Source: Tritrichomonas musculus
Lineage: Eukaryota > Parabasalia > Tritrichomonadida > Tritrichomonadidae
Length of the DNA stretch: 64,000 bases
Assembly (NCBI GenBank): GCA_039105265.1
Contig: JAPFFF010000008.1
Coordinates: forward strand, 4,960,001 to 5,024,000
Direction of reading: 5' to 3'
The notes below the pieces were generated by a model that did no database searches, had not been told where the DNA came from, and worked only from the letters and a program-made list of their open reading frames with translations. Positions 47,962 to 58,057 of the stretch are shown here, one piece after another. The first letter of the stretch is position 1. Each line of letters opens with the position of its first letter. The position numbers and the translations under genes are program-made.

Positions 47962-48311
47962 ATGGCTCAAGAAATAATTCAGCAATTAGATGCTATTCCA
48001 CCAACAGAAAAAGCTGAGGAAATCATTAAACAGCAAGAAGAGATGTATTTTTTATTTCTAACTCCAGAATAAAAATGCTTGATGAAACAGAACAAAATTT
48101 AAAAACAAAAACAGATGCTAACAGGCAACGTTTCGAGAATGCTTGCTCAAAAATGGAAGCGGCCAAAGGAAAGCTTACAGACATACGCAATAAACTTACA
48201 GAGATACAGAATCGAGTCAAAGTTTTAAAAGAAATACAAAAACAAAATGAAACCACTCAAGTAAATGCAAATGAGGAAGGGCAAAGCGCTGAACCAAAAG
48301 CTACTGAATAA
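47962..48311 (+). CDS. KxDL-like coiled-coil protein, spliced across a 23-nt intron
   Basis: 108 residues after removal of a 23-nt intron. Exon 1 is 47962-48044 and exon 2 is 48068-48311. Unspliced, the exon-1 frame stops at once, while exon 2 alone would begin mid-helix at 48075. Spliced, the protein is a continuous coiled coil: EEIIKQQEE joined to IIKMLDETEQN, then RFENACSKMEAAKGKLTDIR. The region IRNKLTEIQNRVKVLK lines up in spacing with the KxDL motif region of KXD1 (a BORC/BLOC-related subunit that positions lysosomes). The family call is tentative; splicing is well supported by frame, GT...AG ends and the CTAAC branch motif. Confidence 0.75.
48045..48067 (+). other. 23-nt spliceosomal intron
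   Basis: GTATTTTTTATTTCTAACTC + CAG. It has a GTAT 5' end, a CTAAC branch-like motif fused to the 3' site (TCTAACTCCAG), and AG at the end. This is the compact trichomonad design, in which branch point and 3' splice site lie within 11-12 nt. Removal restores one uninterrupted coiled-coil frame. Confidence 0.75.
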
Positions 48312-48685
48312 ATTCATTTTATATTATATCTGATTTAAATAAACGTGAATATAAAATTTACATAATATAAATTCATGCCACGTGACAAGTATTAAATAAT
48401 TATTTATAATACGAAACTATAAAAAAGATATCTAGATTAATTATACAGAATTTATTTAAATGATTTTGGATTAGAGCGTGCAAAAAGATTACATATCGAT
48501 TTGGAATCGTTATTGCATATGCATCTGATATAATGAAAATCTTATAATGAAATTGATTTGGATAATACTAAAAATAATACTAAATAATTTTTGAGATGCA
48601 ATTATAAATAGCGATATATATATATATATATATATTATTAATAATATAATATTAAAATATTTATTTAATATTTATATGATAAGAT
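48312..48685. other. AT-rich spacer with a TA microsatellite
   Basis: About 370 bp. A (TA)n run lies at about 48616-48635. No gene is seen. Confidence 0.4.
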
Positions 48686-48929
48686 TAAGGTACAATTCTC
48701 ATACGTTAAATATTGAGAAAGAGAACGTTAAAATTTTGTGAAAGTGCACTTCTCAGAAAAAGTTTATGTTTGAATGAGTGTCAGATTTAAAATTCTGAGC
48801 TTTATTTTTTATATTAAATTTTTCAAATGTATAATTTTTTAAAAAATATTTTTTATATAACATGTCTTTTCTTTTTCTTAAAGTGTCAAAAAGTTTTGCA
48901 GTTACTAAACGTATGAGAATTGTACCTTA
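48686..48929. mobile_element. 240-bp TA-flanked MITE in a kinase promoter
   Basis: Element 48688-48927 with perfect 20-bp inverted termini AGGTACAATTCTCATACGTT and TA on both sides (48686-48687 and 48928-48929). It is non-coding, and a decayed relative lies at 18842 to about 19000. Its right end is 60 bp from the kinase-Sel1 ATG, so it must supply or replace upstream control sequence, including TCAAAAAGT at 48886. Confidence 0.85.
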
Positions 48930-48988
48930 ACCAAATTTTAAATTTTATTGTCATTTTGGTTTGTTAACCAAATTTTATTGGCTATGAA

Positions 48989-50851
48989 ATGATTGATGAC
49001 GACCTTGTTGACCTTTCTCAATATGAATTAACAAGCGAAGGACTTGGAAGTGGTGGATATGGTGATGTTTTTAAGGTTAAAAAAAAAGATACTGGTGAGC
49101 TTTTTGCAGCCAAAATATTTAAATCAAACGTTCTTGGTGATACCCAACAAAAGATATATTTTGAAAGAGAAATTAAACTAAGCAGAATTGTAAAACATCC
49201 TGCTGTTATCGGCTTTGCTGGCTTTAGTCAAACTGATTTTAGTGGAAATTTTTATCCAGTACTTTTAACAGAATATATGAAAAACGGATGCTTATCCAAA
49301 TTGTTCAATAAGCTAAGGAAAAAAGAGAAGACAGGCTGGAATAATACGAAAATGATAATTAATATTATTGGAATTGCCATAGGAATGAGATATTTAAATG
49401 AAAATGGAATCATCCATCGTGACCTCAAGCCGCCTAATATTCTTCTTGATGATAATCTTTATCCAAAAATAGCTGATTTTGGCACAGCAAGAATTTTAGA
49501 AAAAAATGATAAAAACTTGACCAACACAATCGGTACTCCTTATTATATGGCGCCTGAGGTTAGCGAAACAGATGAGTACTCTTTCGAAGTTGATGTTTTT
49601 TCTTTTGCTATGATCTTGTATGAGTTTTATACTCTCAGACCACCAATTGTGCCTGGGAAGGGTGGATATAAAGTTATAGATAATATTATTGCTGGTGCAA
49701 GACCTGACCAAGACGTAATTCCAGCTGGTCCAATTAAAGAATTAATACAAAAATGTTGGCACTCGGCTCCAGGCGAAAGGCCAAAATTTGAAGAAATTAT
49801 ACAAATTTATACCAAAACTCGAGATTTTTGGCCAGAAGATGTAAATGAAATGGAAGTTGAAGAATACCTTCATAAGTTTGGGCTTTCGCTTGATCCAGAT
49901 AAAATTGTTAATTTTCCCATTGGTGCCACCATCAACAATGGACCAGCAGATGATGATATTTCAGAGCAAGTTATGAATACAACATCAATTATTAAATTAA
50001 AAGCACTTTTACTAGAATATATAAGTAATATGGAATATGTTCCAGAAGACTGTAGAGAAACAGAAAATGATGAAGACGATATAATTTCAGAACTCGATGT
50101 TTCAGATGAAGACGAATACACAGAAGCAACAGATAATCATGATCCAGACTCATTATATTATATTGCTAGTTCATATCTTAAAGGCAATGATCCATTTCCA
50201 ACTGACTTGTATTATGCATTCAAGTATATGAAAGAAGCAGTTGTTTATGGATCAAAAAATGCATTATATGGTCTTGCTTACTTATTTAAACCGAAAGAAG
50301 AATCATCTGATGAAGAATGCGAAGAATGCTTTTACAACGCTCTCCAAATTGGAGTTGAACTTGGCAATCCAGTATGTTCATATGTTCTTGGCTTAATGTA
50401 TTCTATTGGAATTCATGGAATTGAAAAAAATTATGTCATGTCGCTTGTTTTCTTTAAGCATGCAGCTGATTTAAAATATCCTAATGCTATGTTTCGATAT
50501 GCTGACCGACTAAGAAATATTGTCAATAAAAAATTTAGTGATGAAGAGCTTCAAGAAATGCGAGAGAAAAGCACAGAAATACTAGATGACATTAGTAATT
50601 TCAGCACACGAACTAATAAACTTCGAAATACAGCTAAAAGACTTTTTACTACAATTCAAATTCCAGGTTTAGCTGATTTTGTATCAAGAATTTATTATCA
50701 AAAAGTACTTGATTTACCTGACAGTTCAGATAGAACATTAAATCGGCTCAAAAAAGATGCTTCAGACAAACTCGATAATCTAGGAGCAAATAAAATTGTT
50801 GAAGACTTTTCACAAGATCAATATAAATATCTCTTCAAAACATTGGCTTGA
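48989..50851 (+). CDS. Protein kinase with Sel1-type repeats
   Basis: 620 residues. The kinase domain (about 12-275) has glycine loop GLGSGGYG (18-25), Lys42, HRD at 143-145, DFG from Asp163 and MAPE. An acidic linker (350-375) is followed by about three Sel1-like repeats (about 380-520: SLYYIASSYLKG, NALYGLAYLFK, CSYVLGLMYSIGI, NAMFRYADRL) and a helical tail. Kinase-Sel1 fusions are a large, typically parabasalid family, presumably signalling adaptors. The active-site set is complete. A MITE ends 60 bp before the ATG. Confidence 0.93.
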   Translation: MIDDDLVDLSQYELTSEGLGSGGYGDVFKVKKKDTGELFAAKIFKSNVLGDTQQKIYFEREIKLSRIVKHPAVIGFAGFSQTDFSGNFYPVLLTEYMKNGCLSKLFNKLRKKEKTGWNNTKMIINIIGIAIGMRYLNENGIIHRDLKPPNILLDDNLYPKIADFGTARILEKNDKNLTNTIGTPYYMAPEVSETDEYSFEVDVFSFAMILYEFYTLRPPIVPGKGGYKVIDNIIAGARPDQDVIPAGPIKELIQKCWHSAPGERPKFEEIIQIYTKTRDFWPEDVNEMEVEEYLHKFGLSLDPDKIVNFPIGATINNGPADDDISEQVMNTTSIIKLKALLLEYISNMEYVPEDCRETENDEDDIISELDVSDEDEYTEATDNHDPDSLYYIASSYLKGNDPFPTDLYYAFKYMKEAVVYGSKNALYGLAYLFKPKEESSDEECEECFYNALQIGVELGNPVCSYVLGLMYSIGIHGIEKNYVMSLVFFKHAADLKYPNAMFRYADRLRNIVNKKFSDEELQEMREKSTEILDDISNFSTRTNKLRNTAKRLFTTIQIPGLADFVSRIYYQKVLDLPDSSDRTLNRLKKDASDKLDNLGANKIVEDFSQDQYKYLFKTLA

Positions 50852-50896
50852 TTAAACTAAAAATCTCTTATAATTTTACTATTAAAAACTTTTTAA

Positions 50897-53395
50897 ATGC
50901 TCAATTCAAATTTGATAATACTTCTATTCACTAAAATTTTAATGAATATTCAAAAGAAGAAGAAAAAGAAATTTACTTTAATGAATATAAACCATATGAA
51001 AGCTGTCTTATTTCGTAGGCTTATTCTATTTCGTCGTTCAATTAAATCAATCCTTATTTCCATTTCAATTGCAATTTATTTTACCGTTTTATCTATTCTT
51101 GTTAATTTTCTGATGAAAAAATTTCTCAAAGATACTGTTAGACCTATAACTTTTAATTCTTTCCTTCATCAATCTGATCAAATTGTTATTGCTCGCCCTG
51201 ACCAAAACGAGCAAATTTCAAATTTTAATTTGTCTGATTCTAATGAGTCATATGAAAGATTTATTAATTCATTAAACGCCATTTTCTATCAAGATACAGG
51301 GCGATATCCAAATATTACCGAATTTCCTGATCTTAAAACATTAAATGAATGGATGTATTCTATTTCTAAAGATAAAGCATCGCAAAGATGGCCAAAGTAT
51401 ATTACGATGGGCATATCAATTAATAATAATCTTTATAATAATTTTACAGGAATATATAATAGTAGTTGGATTCGTAATGAAGAAATGACGACTCGTGTGC
51501 AACTCTCACGAATCATTTGGAGATTAGCATTTTCAAACAAATATAAAGATAGTACTAATCAAAACTTTGATTTCACATTTTCAACTACCCTTCTCTTAGA
51601 AAAAGTTAAAGATTTGGTATTTGGAATGCTAGCTCCGATGCTTATTACATGTGGACTTTCATCGATTGTTCCTTTAGTAATATCCCAACCTGTTATTGAT
51701 ATCAACGGCGAAGTGAGGCAATATATGATATCATATGGTCTGACACTTTTCCCCTATTGGCTTGTCACTTTTTTTGTTGATTTTATATTATGGACCATAT
51801 TAGTTAATTCGTCATTTGTAATTTTCATTGCCTTTAACATAACTGCCATTAAAGACAACTTATTTAACTACTGGTACACATGTATGATGGCTGGGCCATC
51901 TTTTCTCCTCTTTATTTACTGCTGCTCCTTCATGTTTTCATCGCCAGAATCAGGAACAAGGCAAATGTTCATTATTCTCATTGTCTTGCTCATTATTCCA
52001 CTTGTCATTGACATAATCAACGATTATGTTTCTCCAAATTGGATTCTCTGGTTTTACGCGCTTGTTCCGCATGTCGGCATCCAGCGCACTTTGAACGAGA
52101 TGCTTCAACGCGTCAGCTTTTTCAAAGAAAAGTTGCCATATTATTGGAAAACCAACTTTTATTCCTCAAAATATTTAATTATGCAACTTGCTGATATTCC
52201 GATCTATTCGCTCATCCTCTTCATTTTAGAAAAGTCCAGAATTTGGCTTCAGAAAAAGCGAGCTTTGAAAACCTTTGAAAATTACAGCGACTTTTTCAGA
52301 GAGTCCAAAAGAAAAAGGATAATAACCGACGAGGCAAGAAGGATGGAAGAAGACGTAATTGCAAACAATTCGAATTACGTTGTAAGAATCTTGAATTGCT
52401 CGAGACTCTTCTTCAATACAGCAGGAAAACCGATAGCGGCCGTTAATAACGTATCACTCGGAATTAAAGATAAATCGGTTTTCGGTTTTTTGGGTGCAAA
52501 TGGGGCTGGCAAGACAACGTTGATTAGAATGATAATGTCAATGCTGCCTCCTTCTCACGGCTCAATTGAAATAAACGGTCATGATATCTCAAAAAGTGGA
52601 AAAGTGGCAAATAATTCAAAAGTGCTCTCAATTTGCCCTCAATTCAATTCTCACCTCTGCGATGAAATGACACCAAGAGAGCATTTTAAGCTCTATCGTT
52701 ATTTGATCGATGTGGACGATGATGAATTGAATTCACCTTTAATGGTCAATTCTGAAGAATTAATACAAAAATTGGCGCTTTCTGAACATGCTGATAAAAC
52801 TGTTCGCGAAATGAGTGGAGGAAACCAACGTAAGTTGGCAGTGGCCCTTTCATTCTTCTCTCCTGCATCCATCATCTTGCTGGACGAGCCAACATCATCA
52901 TTAGATCCGGTGGCTCGTCACGATGTTCACGAAATGATCAAGGAGTTTCGTGGAAGAAAGACGTTTATGATTTGTACACATATTTTGGGAGAGGCTGAGT
53001 CATTATGCGACATGATATCGATAATGATCAAAGGTTGCATTTACACATGCGGATCTCCACAGTATCTCTCTGAGAAATTCGGAAAGGAATATAAAATAGA
53101 TATTATTTTGAATAACAAAGCGGATGAAAACTGTCAAGCCAAATGTGATAATTTCTTTCAAACGCAATTGCCAAATGCAAGATTGGCAATAACTAGACCA
53201 AATGTAAGAGTTTATGCAATTCCATCTGACTCGATTTCTATATCAAAGCTTTTTAGAACAATGGAGGAAGGCTTGGTTGATTCTAAAAATGGTTACAATT
53301 ATTACACTTGCTCCTCTTCTTCACTAGAAAGAGTCTTTATGGAAATAATTCATTTGTCAGAAAATGAAGAAGAAACAACAATTGTAGGAAACTAA
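50897..53395 (+). CDS. ABCA-type half ABC transporter
   Basis: 832 residues in the order TMD-NBD, half of a full ABCA transporter. One membrane helix near residue 50 is followed by a long extracytoplasmic loop with Asn sequons (75-230) and about five to six helices (240-450). The nucleotide-binding domain has Walker A GANGAGKTT (533-541), signature MSGGNQ (639-644), Walker B LLDEP (Asp663-Glu664) and H-loop ICTHI. It probably moves lipids across the plasma or vesicle membrane, working as a dimer. The true start may be the second or third ATG (50981 or 50996), after a Lys-rich stretch. Its gene starts 45 bp after the kinase stop. Composition becomes GC-richer after about 51950. Confidence 0.92.
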   Translation: MLNSNLIILLFTKILMNIQKKKKKKFTLMNINHMKAVLFRRLILFRRSIKSILISISIAIYFTVLSILVNFLMKKFLKDTVRPITFNSFLHQSDQIVIARPDQNEQISNFNLSDSNESYERFINSLNAIFYQDTGRYPNITEFPDLKTLNEWMYSISKDKASQRWPKYITMGISINNNLYNNFTGIYNSSWIRNEEMTTRVQLSRIIWRLAFSNKYKDSTNQNFDFTFSTTLLLEKVKDLVFGMLAPMLITCGLSSIVPLVISQPVIDINGEVRQYMISYGLTLFPYWLVTFFVDFILWTILVNSSFVIFIAFNITAIKDNLFNYWYTCMMAGPSFLLFIYCCSFMFSSPESGTRQMFIILIVLLIIPLVIDIINDYVSPNWILWFYALVPHVGIQRTLNEMLQRVSFFKEKLPYYWKTNFYSSKYLIMQLADIPIYSLILFILEKSRIWLQKKRALKTFENYSDFFRESKRKRIITDEARRMEEDVIANNSNYVVRILNCSRLFFNTAGKPIAAVNNVSLGIKDKSVFGFLGANGAGKTTLIRMIMSMLPPSHGSIEINGHDISKSGKVANNSKVLSICPQFNSHLCDEMTPREHFKLYRYLIDVDDDELNSPLMVNSEELIQKLALSEHADKTVREMSGGNQRKLAVALSFFSPASIILLDEPTSSLDPVARHDVHEMIKEFRGRKTFMICTHILGEAESLCDMISIMIKGCIYTCGSPQYLSEKFGKEYKIDIILNNKADENCQAKCDNFFQTQLPNARLAITRPNVRVYAIPSDSISISKLFRTMEEGLVDSKNGYNYYTCSSSSLERVFMEIIHLSENEEETTIVGN

Positions 53396-53720
53396 AATTA
53401 TGTTAATTAATAAATGCATTATTTATAATAATTATATTTTTTAAATCAATATATTATTAAAATTAATTTATAAGCAATGTAGGATGATTGCTCAATAAAA
53501 AAAAGCAATGATGAATTCAAATGAGAAATTATTCAAGTTTGAGTGATTTTACAGAGTTTGGCTATATAATTTTGGAATGATAGAACTATGAAACAAAAGA
53601 CAGAATAAGCTTCAAAAAAAATCACCCAAGAAATCTTGATGTTTTACTTCAAGAAGAAAATTTGGTTTTTATTTTTATTCAAAAATTTCAAAATTTTAAC
53701 GATTTTCGCTCAAACTCATA
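53396..53720. other. Spacer
   Basis: 325 bp, AT-rich. The last 25 bp (TTTAACGATTTTCGCTCAAA + CTCATA) before the ATG combine an AACGA box (like Trichomonas M3) with a TCA initiator. Nothing else is seen. Confidence 0.45.
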
Positions 53721-56700
53721 ATGACTAATGACCCCGCTACACTGTCACAAAAAGAAATTACTCTTATTAATCCATATTTTCCAGAATTTGAGCTTCCACT
53801 TCATATAGCTTTTCACTGTGATATTAATATTAATTCTAAAGTTACCAAATCTGCAATGATTGCAGTAACACCTAATATGATATCGGCATTTAAAACCAAA
53901 ATTGGATCAAAAATTTCACTTATTAAATCTTTTTTTATTTCAGATATCCGTCATCTCTATCATTTACCTTACAGTGTTCGTGTTGAATTTGAAAAGGATA
54001 ATTTACAAGTAGAAATAAATAATTCAAAAGCAGCAGCTCTCAATTTTACGCAGATATTATATCGAAATTACACTTTATGTCATTACAAATTAGGCGAAAA
54101 ATATGAACTTGAAGTTTCAACAAAAGAACTTGATAAATTTCCAGAAATTAATTTAGATATTTCACCTTCACAACGTTTCCAATTTTATTTTTCATCAGAG
54201 TGTGCCAAACGTCATGTGAATTATAGGCATGACATCTGCCGATATATGCATAATTTGATTATTACAAATAATCCAGTTTTTGATTTTTCGCAAATTCCTA
54301 CAAATGCTTTTATAGGACCAAACTCAATTTTAACACCTTTGATTAAATCAATTCAAGCTACAAAATACATTCGTGGAATTTGCTGGGAAAATTTCTCATA
54401 TCCTGATTTGCTAAATCAATTAAGCCCACTCTTTGGAATTGAAGAAAAATCTGAAGGAATTAGGATGATTCATTTAGTTAATTGTAACTTAAGTGGAGAT
54501 TTATCAAAAATTATCAAAAGTATTGATGATTACAATGAAAGGCATGCTTGTTTTATTTCATATTGGAATTTAAATAATAATCCAAATCTGAATTTTGAAA
54601 ATTTCAGTCGTATTATAGATTTAACACTTTCGAAAATCAAGTTTCTTTCTATTTCTAATTGTAACATTAATGAGAAAGTTGCAAAAGAAATTTTCCTAGC
54701 TCTGGCTAATAATCCATATTCATTTGACATTAAGCATCTTGAAATTGGAGGAGTTTCAATGATTGGAAAATCAATCAAAGCTTTTGAGAAATTCTTAAAA
54801 GTTCTAAATTCCAGACACGAAAATAAAATTAATTTATTAGATATAAGTTCGTGTGACAATTTATCAGAAGTTCTTCAACTTGTTAGCAATGAGCTCCCAG
54901 ATTTAGAAATTATAAATATATCAAATAACAAATTTACTGATGATGACTTCCTCCTGCTCACAAAATATATCACACATTCAAAAAAATTGAGAGAAATTGA
55001 TTTGAGTAGAACAAAAATTTCTTCAGAAAAAGTTGCTGAAATAATAAAAACATTTTCAAAAAATGATCAATTACAGAATGTTACATTAAAATTAAATGAA
55101 TTAAAGTTAAATTCGGAAAATCTTCTTCCACTTTTCAGAGCCTTTCTTTCGCAAAAAGAGTCATGTGATAATAAGTGGCATTCAATCTACTTGGATTCAA
55201 ATGGAATTGATCAAGAAGATATACTAACATTAATACCATTATTCAAAAGATTTTCCAATTTGAATACACTCTCATTTTCACATAATTTTAATCCAGATGA
55301 TGAAAACAATAAAAATATCGGAAATGCTCTCGTTAAGCTTCTCTCAATTCCATCATTAAAGAATCTTTATCTTGCTGGTGATAAAGATCATCAGCTTGGC
55401 TCCGAATTGAATTTGTTTTTACAATCTAAAAATAATAATTTGGAAAAAATTGACATTAGCGGAAACAAGATTCGTGATTCAGGATTTGCTGAAGCAATCA
55501 AGCTGATCAAGAGGAGCCAGTTTTTAAAGAGCATTTCATTAAACAACAACGGAATGAAAGTTGAAAATTCGCTAAATGATTTATTGGCTGCTTTAAAGCA
55601 AAGTAAAAAGTCACCTACCGTTAAATTTCCTCTTTTTAACAACACCAAAAATGATAATGATGAATCATCATCTGATTCATCAATTGGAGATCAAAAACAA
55701 GTCGAAATTAGCGAATTCTTCATGAAACAGAGAAGAAAAGAAGGCCTTACAAAAGAACTTCCTTTTGAGTACGACGATAGTTACGCAGATAAATTTGTAA
55801 ACGAGCTTTCAGTTGAATTTGAAAAGAATTTTGAAGGCCAGAAAAGATTCACTCATTCTTGCGTCTGCATGAAAATCCACCTGCCTCTTCCATTCCAGAG
55901 AACAACAGACACGACAACTGGAATGAGGAAGGAAGTAAACATTGGAAAGTTGAACGTTTATCACACTGATTCAATGAGTTACGTGGTGGTTGAAGAATGC
56001 CCAGCCGGCGTCAAAAAAGACGAGACAACAGAAGAAAGCAAAAAAGACAAAAGCAAAGACAAAGATATGGAAAAGAAGGATAAAGATGATAATAAAAAGA
56101 AGAAAAATTCAGATGATGAAGACGAAAATGAGAAGAAGAAAGAAAAGAAAACAAAGAAGAAAAAATATTCTGATGATGATGATGATGATGATGATGAAAA
56201 GAAAAAAGACAAAAAAATCAAAAAGAAAAAGAATAAGAAAAGTTCTGATGATTATGATGATTCTGAATCTGAATCATCGAAAAATAAGGCAAAGCCAAAA
56301 AAGAGAAAAAATGAATATAGTGATACTGATGACGAATATGATGATTACAACAGAAAACGTAAGAAAACTTTAGATCAGAAGAAAACAAAGAAAATATATA
56401 AAATATCGAGTGACGAGAGCGAGAGCGATCAAATTGACACCAGAAACATAAAATACAAGCTTCATACTGCTGTTCCAGCTAACTCAAAGCGAAAAGTAGC
56501 CGTTAAAGGGACAAAGAGGCCACAAAGGCGACAAATTCAATCAGAATTCGATTATGAACCAGACTCAGAGTATGAATATGATCAAGAAAATAGAAATCGA
56601 AGAAATCGTAATCATATTATTGAACAAAATCGATTGAAGAGAAAAAATCAAAGAAAAATGCAAAATGATGATTATGAAGATGATGAAATTGACGATCGCT

Positions 56701-57065
56701 ATGATAGGCCTAACCGTTATGGTAGATCTAAAAGATATGATGAAGATGACGAAATACCTGGAAGGAAAACCAAAAAGAGGAATATAAATAATTATGATGA
56801 CTCTGAATCAGAGCCTGAGGATTATAGGAGACGTATTACAGATATCAATGACTATGACGATGATGATAATGAAGAAGATAGATACTATCTAAGTAATAAA
56901 AGAAGACAACCTCCACCTAATTTCAACGATAAAAATGTAAGAAATAATGGTCGCCTGAAAGATCAACCTGTCAAAAGAAGAGTTAAAGAATCAAATCCAA
57001 AACTTGATGGAACTTTTCTTGATCCTTATTATAAGAAAAAGCGGGTTCCTATATCACAAATATAA
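53721..57065 (+). CDS. CARMIL-like leucine-rich-repeat protein with charged tail
   Basis: 1,114 residues. An N-terminal PH-like region (1-150) is followed by about 16 leucine-rich repeats of RNase-inhibitor/CARMIL type (about 190-620; for example LEIINISNNKFTDDDFLLLT and LEKIDISGNKIRDSGF). The last ~360 residues are disordered, Lys/Asp-rich, with many KKKK/DDDD and acidic SDD(D/E) casein-kinase-like sites. CARMILs bind capping protein and control actin at membranes; a capping-protein motif could not be identified in the tail. Large LRR proteins of this design are numerous in trichomonads. DNA of the tail (56020-56340) is purine-rich on the plus strand. Confidence 0.8.
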   Translation: MTNDPATLSQKEITLINPYFPEFELPLHIAFHCDININSKVTKSAMIAVTPNMISAFKTKIGSKISLIKSFFISDIRHLYHLPYSVRVEFEKDNLQVEINNSKAAALNFTQILYRNYTLCHYKLGEKYELEVSTKELDKFPEINLDISPSQRFQFYFSSECAKRHVNYRHDICRYMHNLIITNNPVFDFSQIPTNAFIGPNSILTPLIKSIQATKYIRGICWENFSYPDLLNQLSPLFGIEEKSEGIRMIHLVNCNLSGDLSKIIKSIDDYNERHACFISYWNLNNNPNLNFENFSRIIDLTLSKIKFLSISNCNINEKVAKEIFLALANNPYSFDIKHLEIGGVSMIGKSIKAFEKFLKVLNSRHENKINLLDISSCDNLSEVLQLVSNELPDLEIINISNNKFTDDDFLLLTKYITHSKKLREIDLSRTKISSEKVAEIIKTFSKNDQLQNVTLKLNELKLNSENLLPLFRAFLSQKESCDNKWHSIYLDSNGIDQEDILTLIPLFKRFSNLNTLSFSHNFNPDDENNKNIGNALVKLLSIPSLKNLYLAGDKDHQLGSELNLFLQSKNNNLEKIDISGNKIRDSGFAEAIKLIKRSQFLKSISLNNNGMKVENSLNDLLAALKQSKKSPTVKFPLFNNTKNDNDESSSDSSIGDQKQVEISEFFMKQRRKEGLTKELPFEYDDSYADKFVNELSVEFEKNFEGQKRFTHSCVCMKIHLPLPFQRTTDTTTGMRKEVNIGKLNVYHTDSMSYVVVEECPAGVKKDETTEESKKDKSKDKDMEKKDKDDNKKKKNSDDEDENEKKKEKKTKKKKYSDDDDDDDDEKKKDKKIKKKKNKKSSDDYDDSESESSKNKAKPKKRKNEYSDTDDEYDDYNRKRKKTLDQKKTKKIYKISSDESESDQIDTRNIKYKLHTAVPANSKRKVAVKGTKRPQRRQIQSEFDYEPDSEYEYDQENRNRRNRNHIIEQNRLKRKNQRKMQNDDYEDDEIDDRYDRPNRYGRSKRYDEDDEIPGRKTKKRNINNYDDSESEPEDYRRRITDINDYDDDDNEEDRYYLSNKRRQPPPNFNDKNVRNNGRLKDQPVKRRVKESNPKLDGTFLDPYYKKKRVPISQI

Positions 57066-57538
57066 TTTGTTTTTATTTAAAAATTTGTTTGATTATAAAC
57101 TTAAATGATATTTAAATGTTTAAAATTAAATAATAATAATCATTATTATATTTTACTTGATATCATATAAGTAAATTTACTTAATTTATATATCAAATTA
57201 TTTTATAATTTCCAAATCATAAGGATTTATTTTTTTAATTAGATATATTTTGCTCAATAATATTGATTTTTTTTTAATGAAAAAACCAAAGTTTGGGTAA
57301 AACTATTTATAAATATATGATTTTGCTTTATAAAGACAATACAATTGTCAGAAATCTAATTGCAAAGTAATGAATATGGAATCTTCAGGTTAGCACTGAT
57401 GATAGATATATTAAAAATATATTAATTTCATAATAAAAAAAATTAACAAAACGCAAATAATTATTTTTTTTTTTTGAATATTATATAATAATCTAATGCA
57501 AAACAGAATATTGGGAAAAACAATAAAGCCATAATATT
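57066..57538. other. Convergent spacer
   Basis: 473 bp of AT-rich DNA between the CARMIL-like (plus) and chromodomain (minus) genes. No gene is seen. Confidence 0.4.
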
Positions 57539-58057
57539 TCAATTACGTGAGAAGCTTTCCAAAAACGTAATTCCTAATTCTGGTATATCACTTCTAACTT
57601 TTTTGCTTGAATATTGAACTTCTGTTTCGTCTTCCATTAAAACAATATAATAAATTTTCATTTTCCCGCTTTTTCCTTTTTTAATAAAAGAATCAATAAT
57701 TGATTTTGGTTGGACTTCTTGAGCATCAGCTTTTTTTTCTGATTTCGATGATTTCGACGACTCTGATGATTTTTTGGATTTTGACTCTTTTTTTTCTGTT
57801 TGAGAACTTGATTTATTTTTTTTATCTAGCTTTCTTTGAACATATTCTTCAATTAATTCGGGGCGTGATATTCCACTTGAATTTTCCCATGTTGCATCTG
57901 ATTTTTGAAAGCCTTTCCACTTAACGAGATATTGTATTACACCTTTTTCTTTGCGGCTTCCAATAATTCGTTCTGGTTCATAAACCGCTTCTTCACTAAC
58001 ATCTGAATCATCTGTTTCAATATTATAAGAATCTGTTTCAAAACTTGAATCAGACAT
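57539..58057 (-). CDS. HP1-like chromodomain protein
   Basis: 172 residues from the ATG at 58057. An acidic Ser-rich head (1-20) precedes a chromodomain at about 21-78: YEPERIIGSRKEKGVIQYLV continuing KWKGFQKSDATWE, with the aromatic-cage positions Tyr, Trp and Trp in place, so H3K9me- or H3K27me-type binding is likely. A Ser/Lys hinge (80-115) and a C-terminal domain (SIIDSFIKKG ... KVRSDIPELGITFLESF) resemble a divergent chromoshadow domain, used for dimerisation. It would act in nuclear heterochromatin, a plausible repressor of the many mobile elements nearby. Confidence 0.9.
   Translation of the reverse strand: MSDSSFETDSYNIETDDSDVSEEAVYEPERIIGSRKEKGVIQYLVKWKGFQKSDATWENSSGISRPELIEEYVQRKLDKKNKSSSQTEKKESKSKKSSESSKSSKSEKKADAQEVQPKSIIDSFIKKGKSGKMKIYYIVLMEDETEVQYSSKKVRSDIPELGITFLESFSRN

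Noticed and set aside
55979-56221. Minus-strand Ser/Phe frame opposite the CARMIL-like tail
   Set aside because: Complement of Lys/Asp codons, not a gene.
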